Assembly: GCF_000013885.1 (NCBI RefSeq)
Contig: NC_007959.1
Location: forward strand, 1 to 64,000
Direction of reading: 5' to 3'
Source: Nitrobacter hamburgensis X14
Lineage (GTDB): Bacteria > Pseudomonadota > Alphaproteobacteria > Rhizobiales > Xanthobacteraceae
Length of the DNA stretch: 64,000 bases
Shown here: piece after piece, positions 49,953 through 59,519 of the stretch
Layout: every line of letters starts with the position of its first letter
How positions within the stretch are numbered: the stretch's first letter is position 1
Notes under the pieces: model-generated
Seen by the model: only the letters and a program-made list of their open reading frames with translations
Databases searched by the model: none
Told to the model about the DNA's origin: nothing
Position numbers and translations under genes: made by a program

Positions 49953-50220
49953 CGCTGGCAGCATAAAGCACGCCAGCAGATAGTCGGCGCATCAATTGGC
50001 GAGGGCATGACGACGTAATGCAGATACGGTTGTTCCGGAGATTGAGAGAACCCGCTTGGGTCAACGCACCTATTCTAAAGTGCGTGAGTTTGTTTGGGAC
50101 TCGATCCGCGCAGAGCATTAGGGCCAGCGGCCACACCTGCCGCATCAACAGGCCGGACACGTGACCGCACCCGACCAATGCTGCAAAACGTCAGAAAGTT
50201 CTTGCCAGGGCGCCGTCCAC

Positions 50221-50722
50221 ACGTGACCCAATGCGCCTCGCCATCATCTTCGCTGGCCGATGCGATGATCGTCGCATCGACAAGCGTGCCGGTCTTGACC
50301 CGGATCGCTTTGGCCTTCAATTGGCCGGTGATCGCCTCGAACAGGGGCTTGTCCAGTTTATGATCTACAAGGGCCTTGCGGAAACGAACGAAGGCCGTGC
50401 GCTCGGGCGTTGGCTCCGAAGCTGAAAACCCGCAGAACCGCCGAAAGGAAGCTCGATCGTCCAGCGCTTCGGCGAGCTTCACATCAGACAAATCGTACCA
50501 GACTGCCAGCAGCATCGCCTTGAACAACGCGAGAGGCGGCCACGCCGGCTCGCCCTTGGCCGCGCAGGAAATTAAGCTCACATGGCGCTCGATCGCCGTC
50601 CAATCGATCAGGTTCGAAAGCTCATCCAGCGACGAGCGCGGGCGGTAACCCGCAGCCGAAAATGAAAATGTCTCCTGACCAATCCGACGGCGCCCCATTC
50701 CAAACCTCAATCCGTTGCTCAA
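50221..50722 (-). pseudogene. IS5-family transposase, N-terminal half (split)
   Basis: Starts MSNGLRFGMGRRRIGQETFS and reads through PAWPPLALFKAMLLAVWYDL, FRRFCGFSASEPTPERTAFV and TGTLVDATIIASASEDDGEA (first Asp), then ends at the IS110 boundary. Counterpart of 47255..47720. Confidence 0.85.
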
Positions 50723-50773
50723 ACGGATGGAATCAAAAGCAACGCGCCGCGTCCAGAACTACCCGCTCACAGG

Positions 50774-51122
50774 TCTCAACGTTACTCATTCAGGCGATCA
50801 TCGAGTCGGAGGAAAACGAGAATGCTTGGTCGAGCCGGTCATCATCGCCATAGCGTCGGTTATGTCGTGGCGGCCGCAATGGCCGGAGTGCGGCCTTGCA
50901 TGGATTGAGGCATTCGACAGCATTCCGTTGCTGGTGATCGTCGAGGTCATGCGAGACCTTGATTTGTTCAAGGAACAGTCAATCGCGCGCTACCTATCGA
51001 TGATCATACACAACAACCTGATGAAGGTGCTGGACCCTCCGCCCGACCCAAAGCCGGCGCGCAAGGCCTACGTCTACAAATGTGGGCCGCGGAAGCCCAA
51101 GGTTGGACAAGCATTGGCGTAA
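50774..51122 (+). CDS. unidentified gene, 5' end probably lost to the IS
   Basis: An open frame enters from the IS5-family element and reads RECLVEPVIIAIASVMSWRP, CGLAWIEAFDSIPLLVIVEV, KEQSIARYLSMIIHNNLMKV, RKAYVYKCGPRKPKVGQALA, stop 51122. A terminator follows at once, which supports a real gene end. The first usable Met is 50862. Family unknown. Confidence 0.45.
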
Positions 51123-51134
51123 CGGCTAAGGGAA

Positions 51135-51166
51135 GGGCGCGGAGTGATGTCATCCGCGCCCTTTTT
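51135..51166 (+). terminator. rho-independent terminator
   Basis: GGGCGCGGA-gtgatgtca-TCCGCGCCC followed by TTTTT, 12 bp after the stop of the preceding gene. Confidence 0.8.
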
Positions 51167-51260
51167 CTTGGGCGCGATCGCCCCATCATCCGTCGTGAAA
51201 GCCGAAGCGTTCTGGTTAAAGCCGAGCCTCAATCCAGGCCTTAAGTTTGGAGCGACAAAC

Positions 51261-51440
51261 CTATCCCGTGGTCTTCCCATCAAGGTGTTCGCTTGATGCG
51301 TCGGCCTCGGCCTTCGTGGCATGGATCGTGCGATCTCGGTGCTCCGGCGGGGCATATAACGTATAGAGGCGCAGCACCTTCTCCCCGTTGTTTCTGACGT
51401 TGTGACGGGCGCCGGCGGGGACGATCATTGCGATGTGTGC
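51261..51440 (-). pseudogene. cupin protein, C-terminal fragment
   Basis: The minus strand reads HIAMIVPAGARHNVRNNGEK, VLRLYTLYAPPEHRDRTIHA, TKAEADASSEHLDGKTTG-stop, the second half of a small cupin (metal His in PAGARHNV). The first cupin motif is missing upstream. Confidence 0.7.
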
Positions 51441-51597
51441 GGTTCGGCGGCGAGACTAGGCGAGATCATGATAAACCCGAGCACAACGAGGGCGAGTGTG
51501 CGCTCTCTGGCTAAAAACATCGCTTAGGGCTCTCCGTTCCAATACTGCCAACCTAAAGATAAGCAGATGCAACGTCCGGGAGTTTGCTCATAGCGGG

Positions 51598-51960
51598 ATG
51601 CCTGCGCCTGTCCAACTCCAGCTCGACCACGGCAAGAAGTGGCAGACCGATCATGCGCTGCGCCAGGGTATGAGCGAAATCCATACGGCAATGGAGCAAT
51701 CGCTGCCGCCCATTCACAAAAAGGCGTTCACACCCGCGCAATATGAGGCGTTGGCGGAGCGTATTCAGCGGCAGATCGATTATGTGGTCGGGAATTGCAA
51801 ACTGCCTGAGGATGCTGATCAGCAGCTTCACCTCGTACTTGAATGGATCATCGATGGTGTGGCTGTGATGAAGGCGAAAACCAACCGCGAGCATGGAGCC
51901 GTCAAGATCGTGGAGGCGCTCGGCAAATATCGCGAATACTTTGAGCCTGCTGGCTGGTAG
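51598..51960 (+). CDS. DnrO-like / conserved hypothetical protein, export signal lost
   Basis: From ATG 51598: VQLQLDHGKKWQTDHALRQG, YEALAERIQRQIDYVVGNCK, ADQQLHLVLEWIIDGVAVMK, a four-helix pattern seen in small periplasmic proteins related to DnrO. Such proteins start with a signal peptide; here the upstream codons (frame open to 51496) are not signal-like, so the 5' end may be damaged. Function unknown. Confidence 0.55.
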   Translation: MPAPVQLQLDHGKKWQTDHALRQGMSEIHTAMEQSLPPIHKKAFTPAQYEALAERIQRQIDYVVGNCKLPEDADQQLHLVLEWIIDGVAVMKAKTNREHGAVKIVEALGKYREYFEPAGW

Positions 51961-52049
51961 CTGTTCGCCTCGGAGTCGGCCGCAGTGCGCAGAGAGCAAA
52001 AGGCCTATCGGTAGTCGCAAAGGTTCTATCTTCGATTAGGCGTTTGCCG

Positions 52050-52085
52050 CCAATGGAAACCCCGCCCCGGCGGAGTTTCTATTGG
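52050..52085. terminator. 17-bp hairpin, possible bidirectional terminator
   Basis: CCAATGGAAACCCCGCC pairs with GGCGGAGTTTCTATTGG (two G-T type mismatches) around a 2-nt loop. It lies between the convergent genes ending at 51960 and 52170. Confidence 0.5.
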
Positions 52086-52126
52086 GGTGGTGCTCCAGAG
52101 TGCGGATTAGGCGTGGCGGCAAGATG

Positions 52127-52151
52127 AAGGCCGACATTTCTGCCGGCCTTT
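52127..52151. terminator. short hairpin downstream of the oxidase subunit gene
   Basis: AAGGCCG ... CGGCCTT stem with a 10-nt loop, 19 bp beyond the minus-strand stop at 52170. Confidence 0.4.
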
Positions 52152-52169
52152 GGAACGACGACCGGACAA

Positions 52170-52322
52170 TCAGGTAAGGAAAATCGCCATCAACGCGAGA
52201 ACGGTGGCGGCGGTCGATGCGAAGATCGTCCCTAATTTGACGAAGGAATTATACGTTTTCTCATGCGCCGGATAATCCATCCATTCCGCTGCTGAGTACA
52301 CGATTTGGCTATGATCTGACAT
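52170..52322 (-). CDS. aa3-type cytochrome c oxidase subunit IV
   Basis: A 50-residue protein from ATG 52322: MSDHSQIVYSAAEWMDYPAH, EKTYNSFVKLGTIFASTAAT, VLALMAIFLT. This matches the bacterial aa3-type subunit IV family (pfam07835): a D-Y-xAHExTYxxF amphipathic start and one transmembrane helix. No other oxidase genes are nearby, so it is an isolated copy. Confidence 0.85.
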   Translation of the reverse strand: MSDHSQIVYSAAEWMDYPAHEKTYNSFVKLGTIFASTAATVLALMAIFLT

Positions 52323-52781
52323 ATCAAGTCTCCCAAGACATGGTTGATCTTGCGTCTCTCACGACGATGATCGGCGACACAGATATGGCTGAGCGTTCGC
52401 GGTCATCGTCATTCGACGAGCCAAGAATATATACCTTTTGGATGAATGATTTGCGGTAACGCAATAAGCTGCGTGAGGCGCATACCAAGAAACCCATCGC
52501 GATTACGATGATGCCGCGGTGGAGATGATCTTCGTCGGCAAAGGGCGTCTCTACAATCGCCGCTTCATGCAGATGTGTAGCCAACAAGAAAGCCGCGGGC
52601 CGCACCTTGAACGGTCGGACCTACGATGAGATGCCGGTCTTTGGTTAGAAAAGCTCGCCCTGCCGCTCAATGTTGGCGGCTGCTTTCCAGAGCTTGTGAG
52701 CTAGCAGGCTGTTGAAGAAGTATCCCGCTTGGCTTTGAGAACGGCTTCGTCACCGTTGTGATAGGCAAATTCAATCTCGAT
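52323..52781. other. no gene recognised
   Basis: A minus-strand frame ending at 52324 has no family support. GCAGGCTGTTGAAGAAGTA near 52708 looks like an IS end, but no partner was found. Confidence 0.4.
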
Positions 52782-52970
52782 TGTTAATCGGCGCCGAACT
52801 TGGTCCCTTGAACTAACGGCCACAATTCCTTGTCGCAGTGACGGAATCCGCGCTGGGTGGGGTCAAGACCGGCGCCGATCGAGACCCCACTCAGACGAGG
52901 TTTTCTCAATTTCCTTCAGAGCGTTACTACCTGTCCTTCCATCGACTGACCCCGGCGCCGATTCACACCC
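52782..52970. repeat. cluster of three IS21-like end motifs
   Basis: Three copies within 190 bp: 52782..52807 (inverted relative to copy 2), 52859..52888 (GGGGTCAAGACCGGCGCCGA, itself palindromic with GAGACCCC) and 52946..52970. Multiple end repeats close together are typical of IS21-family termini. They cut the LuxR gene at 52963. Confidence 0.5.
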
Positions 52971-53120
52971 AGGGCTGGAAGTCGGCACGATGCCTGCGAA
53001 GAGACCGGTAAAGCCGAACCCCGCCGCGAGCCTCAGAAGGCAATCTTCGATTTCGGCCGCAGTTCTCGTCTGCTCCACGGCCTCGATAAACTGGACGGTT
53101 TGGCTTAAGCGGTCCGACAA
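52963..53120 (-). pseudogene. LuxR-type regulator, N-terminal fragment
   Basis: From TTG 53120: SDRLSQTVQFIEAVEQTRTA, AEIEDCLLRLAAGFGFTGLF, AGIVPT, the start of an autoinducer-binding LuxR domain. It ends at an IS21-like motif. The DNA-binding domain is absent. Confidence 0.6.
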
Positions 53121-53633
53121 TCGTTAGGGTCTCACTCCGTAGTTTGCGGAGGTCGCCCTCGACACCCCCACTCTGCGAGCGCGAGTAGATACAGCGCCGT
53201 GTCGACCCTCACGGGAGAGGGAGCGGCCCGTCGCCATCATCGAACAACACACGCTCGGTACCTCCATCGAGATCGTTGAGGGTATTTGTCGCACCAGGGG
53301 CTGTTTGGTTGCGGGCGTCGCACCTAGTTATCCCCAAAGGACGATCTCGAAGATGTATCATCCTTATATCTTATGCATTTGGGATGTAATGCCGTACAAA
53401 GAGTTTCAGCTGGGGGCAGCGCGATGTTTCACCTGGACTGAACCCGCAAATCACCGAAGGCAAAGGCTTGGACACGATACTTTGCGAAAACAGATGCTTT
53501 CTGCGAAAATAGTATTTTGCGTCTGCGACGAATTTCTGGTAGACATCGCCCCGCTTCAGATTAGGAATATATTCCATAATGAAACTTATGCGAAAAGGTT
53601 ATGTAGACGCCAGATAGAGAAGTCACGGTTGGT
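53121..53633. other. no gene recognised
   Basis: The long frame opening at 53305 runs through here into the IS1202-like transposase, but its first 126 codons have no transposase similarity and precede the element's left end. Confidence 0.5.
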
Positions 53634-55108
53634 CCAGTTAGAGATGACACTCTCCACGGTTTTGTTGGGGAGCATTGGGCCGATGACGGTGATTACGATG
53701 AGCCGGACGGAGATCGACCGGATGGACGTGTTGCAGGATTTGGCGGCGGGTCGGATCAAGGTTGCTGCGGCGGCGACGTTGATGGATTTGGGACGGCGTC
53801 AGGTCTATCGGCTGGCTAAAGGGTACAGCCGGAGTGGACCTAAAGCGCTTGTTTCACGGCGGCGCGGTCTTCCGAGCAACCGCTCCTACCCAACGACTTT
53901 GCGTGAGACGGTGATTGGAATCATCCAAGAACGTTACGGCGACCTCGGACCGACGCTGGCCACGGAGAAGCTTGCGGAGCTTCATGGCATCTGCCTGGCG
54001 CGCGAGACGGTGCGGCAATGGATGATCGCGGCGGATCTTTGGAAGGATCGCCGGGCCCGTCTGAAGCCGGTGCATCAACCGCGGTACCGGCGCGACTGCG
54101 TTGGCGAATTGATTCAGATCGACGGATCGGAGCACTGGTGGTTCGAGGGTCGCGGTCCCAAATGCACCCTGCTCGTCTATATTGACGATGCGACCAGCCG
54201 GCTGATGCATCTGCAGTTCGTTCAGAGCGAGAGCACGTTCGATTATTTTGCAGCGACACGGGCCTATCTGGAGCGCTATGGCAAGCCGGTCGCGTTCTAC
54301 TCGGACAAGCACGGCGTATTCCGGGTCAACAAGAAGGATGCGGTGGGCGGTGATGGCATGACCCAGTTCGGCCGAGCCCTGCACGCCATGAACATCGATA
54401 TCATTTGCGCCAACTCCTCACAGGCCAAGGGGCGAGTCGAGCGGGCCAATGGCACGCTGCAAGATCGGCTGGTGAAAGAGATGCGGCTTTGTGGCACCGA
54501 CACGATTGAAGCCGGCAATGCATTCTTACCGACCTTCATGGCGGCCTATAACGCGCGCTTTGCCAAGCCCCCCTTCAACGAGCAGGATGTTCATCGCGCC
54601 CTCGCCGAACATGATGATCTCGATGATGCGTTTGCCTGGAAGGAGGAACGCACCGTGTCGATGAACCTGACGCTGCAGTATGACCAGGTGCTGTTCATGC
54701 TGGATCCGACGCCGATCAGCAGGCCGCTGGCCCGCGAGCGCGTGACCGTGGTCGATTATCCCGACGGGCGGCTTGCGATCCGCCATAACGGGGTCGATCT
54801 GCCCTATCGCACCTTCGACAAGCGGGCGCAGGTCAATCAGGCTGCCATTGTCGAGAACAAACGTTTAGGGCCGATCCTGGCCTACATTGCCGAGCAGCAA
54901 AAGCAGCTCGACATGTCGCGCTCCGCCAAGGCGCCACGCCGGCGGGGCCAGAAGAATCACATCTTCAAGGTCGGCTAGATCAGCGCACACGGGCGTCGCG
55001 TTCCGCGATCTGGAGGCTCCACATGCCGCCCTCTCGAGACACAATTCGACCTCTAACCCTCAAGAAAGGCGGCTAACGTACCCCCATCCGAGTGACATTT
55101 CTAAATGG
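53634..55108 (+). mobile_element. IS1202-like (ISNCY) element
   Basis: Inverted ends CCAGTTAGAGATGACACTC (53634..53652) and, on the other strand, CCATTTAGAAATGTCACTC (ending 55108) agree at most positions. It contains one intact transposase. No clear target duplication was found. Confidence 0.7.
53683..54978 (+). CDS. ISNCY/IS1202-family transposase
   Basis: ATG 53683 or 53698 (MSRTEIDRMDVLQDLAAGRI) opens a 431-residue integrase-core protein. N-terminal HTH AATLMDLGRRQVYRLAKGYS; rve core GELIQIDGSEHWWFEGRGPK (first Asp), LLVYIDDATSRLMHLQFVQS, VAFYSDKHGVFRVNKKDA (second Asp), NSSQAKGRVERANGTLQDRL (Glu). Intact to the stop at 54978. Confidence 0.9.
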   Translation: MTVITMSRTEIDRMDVLQDLAAGRIKVAAAATLMDLGRRQVYRLAKGYSRSGPKALVSRRRGLPSNRSYPTTLRETVIGIIQERYGDLGPTLATEKLAELHGICLARETVRQWMIAADLWKDRRARLKPVHQPRYRRDCVGELIQIDGSEHWWFEGRGPKCTLLVYIDDATSRLMHLQFVQSESTFDYFAATRAYLERYGKPVAFYSDKHGVFRVNKKDAVGGDGMTQFGRALHAMNIDIICANSSQAKGRVERANGTLQDRLVKEMRLCGTDTIEAGNAFLPTFMAAYNARFAKPPFNEQDVHRALAEHDDLDDAFAWKEERTVSMNLTLQYDQVLFMLDPTPISRPLARERVTVVDYPDGRLAIRHNGVDLPYRTFDKRAQVNQAAIVENKRLGPILAYIAEQQKQLDMSRSAKAPRRRGQKNHIFKVG

Positions 55109-55111
55109 CTC

Positions 55112-55200
55112 AAATCGTGACTTCCCTAAATGGCGATGACAACAGTATGTAGCGCCCATTTAGTAATGCGACACCTGGGCCAGTTAGAGATGCGACACTC
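55112..55200. repeat. further IS1202-like end motifs
   Basis: Three more short copies related to the element's ends: CCCTAAATGGCGATGAC (inverted), CCCATTTAGTAATGCGACAC and CCAGTTAGAGATGCGACACTC. The last is probably the left end of the second, broken IS1202-like copy whose transposase lies at 56199..56640. Confidence 0.55.
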
Positions 55201-55211
55201 CTCGCGTCTTA

Positions 55212-56145
55212 GAGTCGGTTTCGAAATTCAGGCGTCTCTGGCGATGCGGCGAACGAGCAGCATGATTGAGGCGGCGTAGAGGAAAGCTCTGGCCGAATCG
55301 ATTGTCGCCTCGAAATCCTTCGCCAGTCTTCGGTTTCGGTTGATCCAAGCGAAGAAGCGCTCGACGACCCATCGGCGCGGGAGGACGACAAAACCGATCT
55401 GGCCGGCAATCTTCCGCACGATTTCGACGACGATGCTCGTGGAATTGGCCACCCGCTCGTGGTTGTAACCGCTATCGGCGAAGCCACGGGCAACGAACGG
55501 ATACAGGGCGCGGGACGCGCGTAACAGCGGCCCGCCGCCATCGCGATCCTGAATGCTGGCGGGATGCGGTTCGAGGAGCAGCGCACGTCCATCCATGTCG
55601 ACCATGGCGTGGCGCTTGCGCCCGTTGATCTCAGCGCAACGTCTTCGTTGTCGCTTCTTTCCGGCATCATAGCCGCGCGGACCGCCAGCTTCCGTGGTTT
55701 TGACGCTCTGGCTGTCGATGATTGCGGCCGAAGGACCGGCCTCGCGTCCGACGCGCTCACGATCCGCGATGACGAGGGCATGATTGATCCTCTCGAAGAC
55801 GCAGCCGTCCCGCCACGTCGCGAACCAGCGATAGACCGTGCTCCAGGGCGGAAAGTCCGCAGGAAGCAGCCGCCAAGCGCAGCCCGACCGCATGACATAG
55901 AAACTCGCGTTGACGATCTCGCGCAACGGCCATCGCCATCGCCGTCCTCTGGTCTTCGGCTTTGGAAGAAGCGGCTCTCGATCACCAGCCATTCCTGATC
56001 GGTAACATCGCTCTGGTAGCGCAATGTGTGGCGGCTATACTTCTCGCGAGTGGCAGGGGTCCACATGAAGGCTCCAAAGTGGGAATCAGCAATCACCTTG
56101 GAATCACCCGGACTTCAGCCACTCAACCCTTTTCGAAACGGCCTC
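55212..56145 (-). mobile_element. IS5-family (IS427-type) element, 3-bp duplication
   Basis: Inverted ends GAGTCGGTTTCGAAA (55212 inward) and GAGGCCGTTTCGAAA (56145 inward, other strand) are flanked by TTA (55209..55211 and 56146..56148). It sits inside the second IS1202-like copy. Confidence 0.8.
55228..56066 (-). pseudogene. IS5-family transposase, frameshifted
   Basis: ATG 56066 starts MWTPATREKYSRHTLRYQSD and VTDQEWLVIESRFF. The frame is lost near 55975 and the main part continues in another frame: FYVMRSGCAWRLLPADFPPW, AAIIDSQSVKTTEAGGPRGY (first Asp), VARGFADSGYNHERVANSTS (second Asp), PRRWVVERFFAWINRNRRLA (Glu). Confidence 0.85.
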
Positions 56146-56198
56146 TTAGGCACTGGCAAACACAAGCCAGGAAAGGAAGGCTGACGGTTTCACGTCTG

Positions 56199-56640
56199 GT
56201 CAATGGCCAGGTTTTGTTGCATCGGCTTGAAGCCGTCCACAAGGATCCGTGAACGTCGGTTGACTGTTACACACGCAGCTGAACTGCTTCATTTAAGCCG
56301 CAGCCAGGTCCACCGGCTTTTTCAAGCCTATGATCGCGATGGCGCGAGCGGGCTTGTATCAGGAGAGCACCAAATTGCGGAAATCGTCGGTATGACGCCG
56401 GTCTCTTGGCCGGCCGCGCTTTTCGTCTATATCGACGACGCCACCTGCTGCATCTGCGCTTTGCCGCTTCGGAGAACACCTTCGACTACTTCCACGCGAC
56501 CAAGGCGTATCTCGCGGAATGGGGCAAAGCCGAACCGCCTTTTACAGCGACAAGTATGGCGTGTTCCGCACCACGCATCCGTCGGAGAAGGATCGCACCT
56601 GCGGGTTAGGTCGCGTCAAATTGGTAAGGCACCGTTTGCT
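56199..56640 (+). pseudogene. second IS1202-like transposase, decayed
   Basis: RERRLTVTHAAELLHLSRSQ with VHRLFQAYDRDGASGLVS is the HTH start; then PAALFVYIDDATCCICAL and, in another frame, AASENTFDYFHATKAYLAEW. The middle and catalytic C-terminus are missing or scrambled. Confidence 0.7.
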
Positions 56641-56684
56641 CTCCAACCGTACCAAGCCACAAAAAACGCCGTGCGGGCGTGAAA

Positions 56685-56700
56685 CCGCCAGCGCTGGCGG
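56685..56700. repeat. 16-bp perfect palindrome
   Basis: CCGCCAGCGCTGGCGG in otherwise noncoding debris. Confidence 0.5.
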
Positions 56701-56869
56701 GGCGCGGCGAGGCGAGGCGATACTTCTCGGTCGGTTCGGGCATTACGCGTAACGCACGGCCCTGCGGGAGCAGAGTGAGTAGGACCGTGGCGTCACCGGT
56801 CTCAGCGTCTCAGCGCGGCCCTTCGGTACAACATTGTCGCGACAGCTCCGTTCCTATTTCCCGGCTGAG

Positions 56870-57340
56870 CAATGCGGCCGATAATCCGGGGGCGGTTTCT
56901 CTGACGGTCCATAGTAGTGGTCGACGGATCTGGCGGCGTCATGCTGTTGGCTGGTGGCGCCGGCTCACGTTGCCGAGCCAGGATGTTGAGCACGACATCA
57001 GCGGAATGGACGCCGTGAGCGACCGCCTCGGCGCAGGCGGCCTCAACTGCTGGTAGTCCGTCTGTTAGCACCGCATTGAGGATGTCGACCATCTGTCGAT
57101 TGCCGTCATCGGCACCGGCGAGCTTGCGCCGTGCACGCTCAATCGCCGCCGGCAGTACCCAGTCCTTGAAGGAAGCGCCATTACGCAAGGCACCGGGGTT
57201 GCGCACCAGCACCGGCACGTAGTGCCACGGGTCGTAAACCGTCTCGCCACGACCGAAATGATCGCGGATGTGCAACGATCCGGGCCGTTCTGGCGGATCA
57301 CGATGCGGTCTGCATATCTACAGCCATCGGAACGCATGAC
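56870..57340 (-). pseudogene. istA C-terminal fragment (IS21 family)
   Basis: HFGRGETVYDPWHYVPVLVR, NPGALRNGASFKDWVLPAAI, VLTDGLPAVEAACAEAVAHG and VHSADVVLNILARQREPAPP are the C-terminal region of IstA; the start of the piece (YADRIVIRQNG) is in another frame. The DDE core is gone. Confidence 0.8.
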
Positions 57341-57663
57341 CGTTTGTGAAATCGAGGACCTTCTCTATCGCAAGTCCGGACTACTCGGCCTGTCCGCCGA
57401 CATGCGCACACTCCTCGCGAGTTCCGACCAAAATGCAAAGGGCGTCGCAGCAAGTTGCCGTAATGACTACGGCAAATGGGTCTTGATATGCTGGTTTTCA
57501 CCGGCGGAATAGCTGAGGACAGTGCCGAAATCCGCGATACTATTTGTTGCTCGATTGAAATGGCTCGGCCTTCGATCCATCAATACAGCGAAACGATCAC
57601 GAGGGGACACGACGGGTCATTTAGAAGCTCACGCGGTACCGATTAATGAGGAATTTATCATCG
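57337..57663 (+). pseudogene. acetate kinase, C-terminal fragment
   Basis: EIEDLLYRKSGLLGLSADMR with TLLASSDQNAKG, then LDMLVFTGGIAEDSAEIRDT and, frameshifted, DTTGHLEAHAVPINEEFIIA correspond to consecutive AckA C-terminal motifs (SGLLGLS..MR, VFTGGIGENS, V.V.PTNEE..IA). Confidence 0.75.
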
Positions 57664-57776
57664 CGGTTCACACGCTCGAGGTGGCTGAACAGCTCCTCTC
57701 GCGTGGTGTGCCCTTCATTCTAGCCAGCGGATATGGCGATTTGGCGCTTCCGGAGCAACTTCGCGATCAACCGCGC
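57664..57776 (+). pseudogene. response-regulator receiver fragment fused to the acetate kinase relic
   Basis: Directly in frame after the AckA piece comes LEVAEQLLSRGVPFILASGY and GDLALPEQLRDQP, which resembles the end of CheY-like receiver domains (LxxRGVPFxFxTGYG...LP..f). The phospho-Asp part is absent. Confidence 0.5.
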
Positions 57777-57934
57777 GGACGAAGCCGTCTACATCCGCAG
57801 AGCTCGACGAAAAAACGAGATTCCTGGCTCCGCGATAGTCTACCCGTCTCAAACACAAGATTCCTGACGGCCCCCCTTTATCGCACGCCGAACCACTACT
57901 TCTTCAACAGCCTTATAGGCGGGCGCGCCAGCAG

Positions 57935-58198
57935 TCAGCGGGGCCGCCGAAGCTCACCAGCGAGCCAACCGACGGCATCGCTCTTCATGGGATCAACCGG
58001 GATTGAGACCTTCTCAGTTCGCTCGCAGGTCGAACACTCGAAGGTCCGCTCCTCGAACCCCCGTTCACCGAAAGAGATGCGCGCCAACATCATCCTGTGC
58101 TTGCACACAGGGCACATTGGACGATCGTTTAGCGAGCTCATGGGCCTTAGCCCGGCGATTGAAGCCCCGAGCGTATGCAAGATCGAGGGCCACTTCAA
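57935..58198 (-). CDS. small zinc-ribbon protein
   Basis: The 87-residue frame includes MCPVCKHRMMLARISFGERG and FEERTFECSTCERTEKVSIP: two CxxC knuckles 25 residues apart, forming a rubredoxin-like ribbon. The start could be ATG 58198 or the internal ATG before CPVC. Proteins like this are widespread, unnamed, in Bradyrhizobium relatives. Confidence 0.65.
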   Translation of the reverse strand: MKWPSILHTLGASIAGLRPMSSLNDRPMCPVCKHRMMLARISFGERGFEERTFECSTCERTEKVSIPVDPMKSDAVGWLAGELRRPR

Positions 58199-58310
58199 TC
58201 AATCGGAAGGCGGTGTCATGCTCAAATTGGTGTGAATCGGTACAGGGGTCAGAACACTGCAGATGCCGGCAGTAACGCCATAAAGACAATCGAAAAAAGC
58301 CGATCGGAAT

Positions 58311-58340
58311 GGGGTCACGATCGGCGCCGACCGTGACCCC
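58311..58340. repeat. IS21-like end motif, palindromic copy
   Basis: GGGGTCACGATCGGCGCCGA followed by CCGTGACCCC is an almost perfect 30-bp palindrome sharing the CGGCGCCGA core with the other copies. Confidence 0.55.
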
Positions 58341-58365
58341 ACTCCGACGTAGATTCCGTTACTTG

Positions 58366-59519
58366 TCACAAGAAGTTACCGCTGTAGCTCCAAGGGGTTT
58401 TGTTCAGCGCCGTGGCAGATTTCTCCTGCACGTGACGTGCGATCGCCCAAATGAAGCCGACCATCTCACGTGCGATCGCTGTGGTAACCACGGCCTTCGC
58501 CTTGCCGGAGGCGGCCAGTCGCCGATAGCGATTACAGAGCCGAACTTGCGCCTTCCACGCAATGTCGCGCACCGCCTTGGGTACCGCCTCCAAACGTGCG
58601 TGCAGCTTCGGGCTGACACGCGCTGGCATGCGGTATGTCCAAGCTCCTTCGATCAGGACGCGGCGTGCGAGCGGATTGCCGGCCTTTGTGATGCCGCCCT
58701 TGCGTACGGTCGCGCCGCTCGAATGCTCGGACGGTACAAGGCCGAGATACGCCATGAGCTGGCGCGGCTTCTCGAACCGTGAGAAGTCGCCCACCTCGGC
58801 GACGACGGTCACGGCGACGATCAGGCCAACACCACGCATGGCCTGCACAGCCTCAACAACGGGACGCATCAACCAAGCAGGGAGAAGATCCTCAATCTGA
58901 GAGGTCAGGCGTTCCACTCGTGCCTCGGCGTCCTCGACTGCGTGAATGTAGTCCTGCAACACGATTTGCTGGGCAGGATGATCAAACCGGACACGGGCGA
59001 GCCATCGTCGTAGGCACCGGTCCAGCCTTTCTTGCCCGGATAGATGCGTCCATGGCGCAGGAAAAAGCCTTGCAGATGCTGTCGCGCCTTGCCGAGTACG
59101 CGCACTGCTGTTGCCCGCGCGCGGATGAGATCACGCATCGCCTCGTGCGCGTCATCCGGTACCCAGACGCTCGTCAGCTCGCCGGCCCGATGCAGCTTAG
59201 CCAGCATGACCGCATCGCGTCGGTCCGTCTTCACCCGATCACCCGCCTTCATCGGAATGAGCGACGGGGCAACCACGATGCAGTCGTGTCCGAGTTCGGT
59301 AAGCTGGCGCTGGAGACCATAGCCGCAGGGGCCGGCCTCATAGCAGAAGCTCAACTGCGGCCCATTCCTGCCGAGCCGCTCGACCAACTTGGCGATATGA
59401 TCCGGCCGGTTCGGAAAGACGCCGACGTGCAGCACCTCGCCCCCGCGCTGGCCTTTGGCGACGGCGACCGAGACCGTCGCCTTGTGTACATCCAGTCCTA
59501 CGTACGTGATAGAGTTCAT
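58366..59519 (-). pseudogene. IS110-family transposase, frameshifted
   Basis: From ATG 59519: SITYVGLDVHKATVSVAVAK (first Asp), FCYEAGPCGYGLQRQLTELG, AGDRVKTDRRDAVMLAKLHR. Near 58970 the frame shifts and goes on as QAMRGVGLIVAVTVVAEVGD, QLMAYLGLVPSEHSSGATVR, KAGNPLARRVLIEGAWTYRM. Otherwise full length. Confidence 0.88.

Larger units (their letters stand above)
47722..50220 (+). mobile_element. IS110-family element inserted in the IS5-family gene
   Basis: Ends are a perfect 13-bp inverted repeat, GTGGACGGCGCCC (47722..47734) and its complement (50208..50220). It holds the frameshifted IS110 transposase and, near that gene's 3' end, the IS630 element. Exact boundaries are inferred from where IS5 homology resumes. 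Confidence 0.65.
47119..50773 (-). mobile_element. IS5-family element carrying two nested insertions
   Basis: Outer inverted repeats of about 25 bp (47119..47143 and 50749..50773; core GCGGGTAGTTCTGGACGC) bracket an IS5-type transposase gene on the minus strand. The gene is split by an IS110-family element, itself split by an IS630 element. The three-level nest shows sequential transposition. Confidence 0.8.

Noticed and set aside
53305..53682. Extended N-terminus of the IS1202-like transposase
   Set aside because: It lies outside the element's left inverted repeat and has no similarity to the family start.
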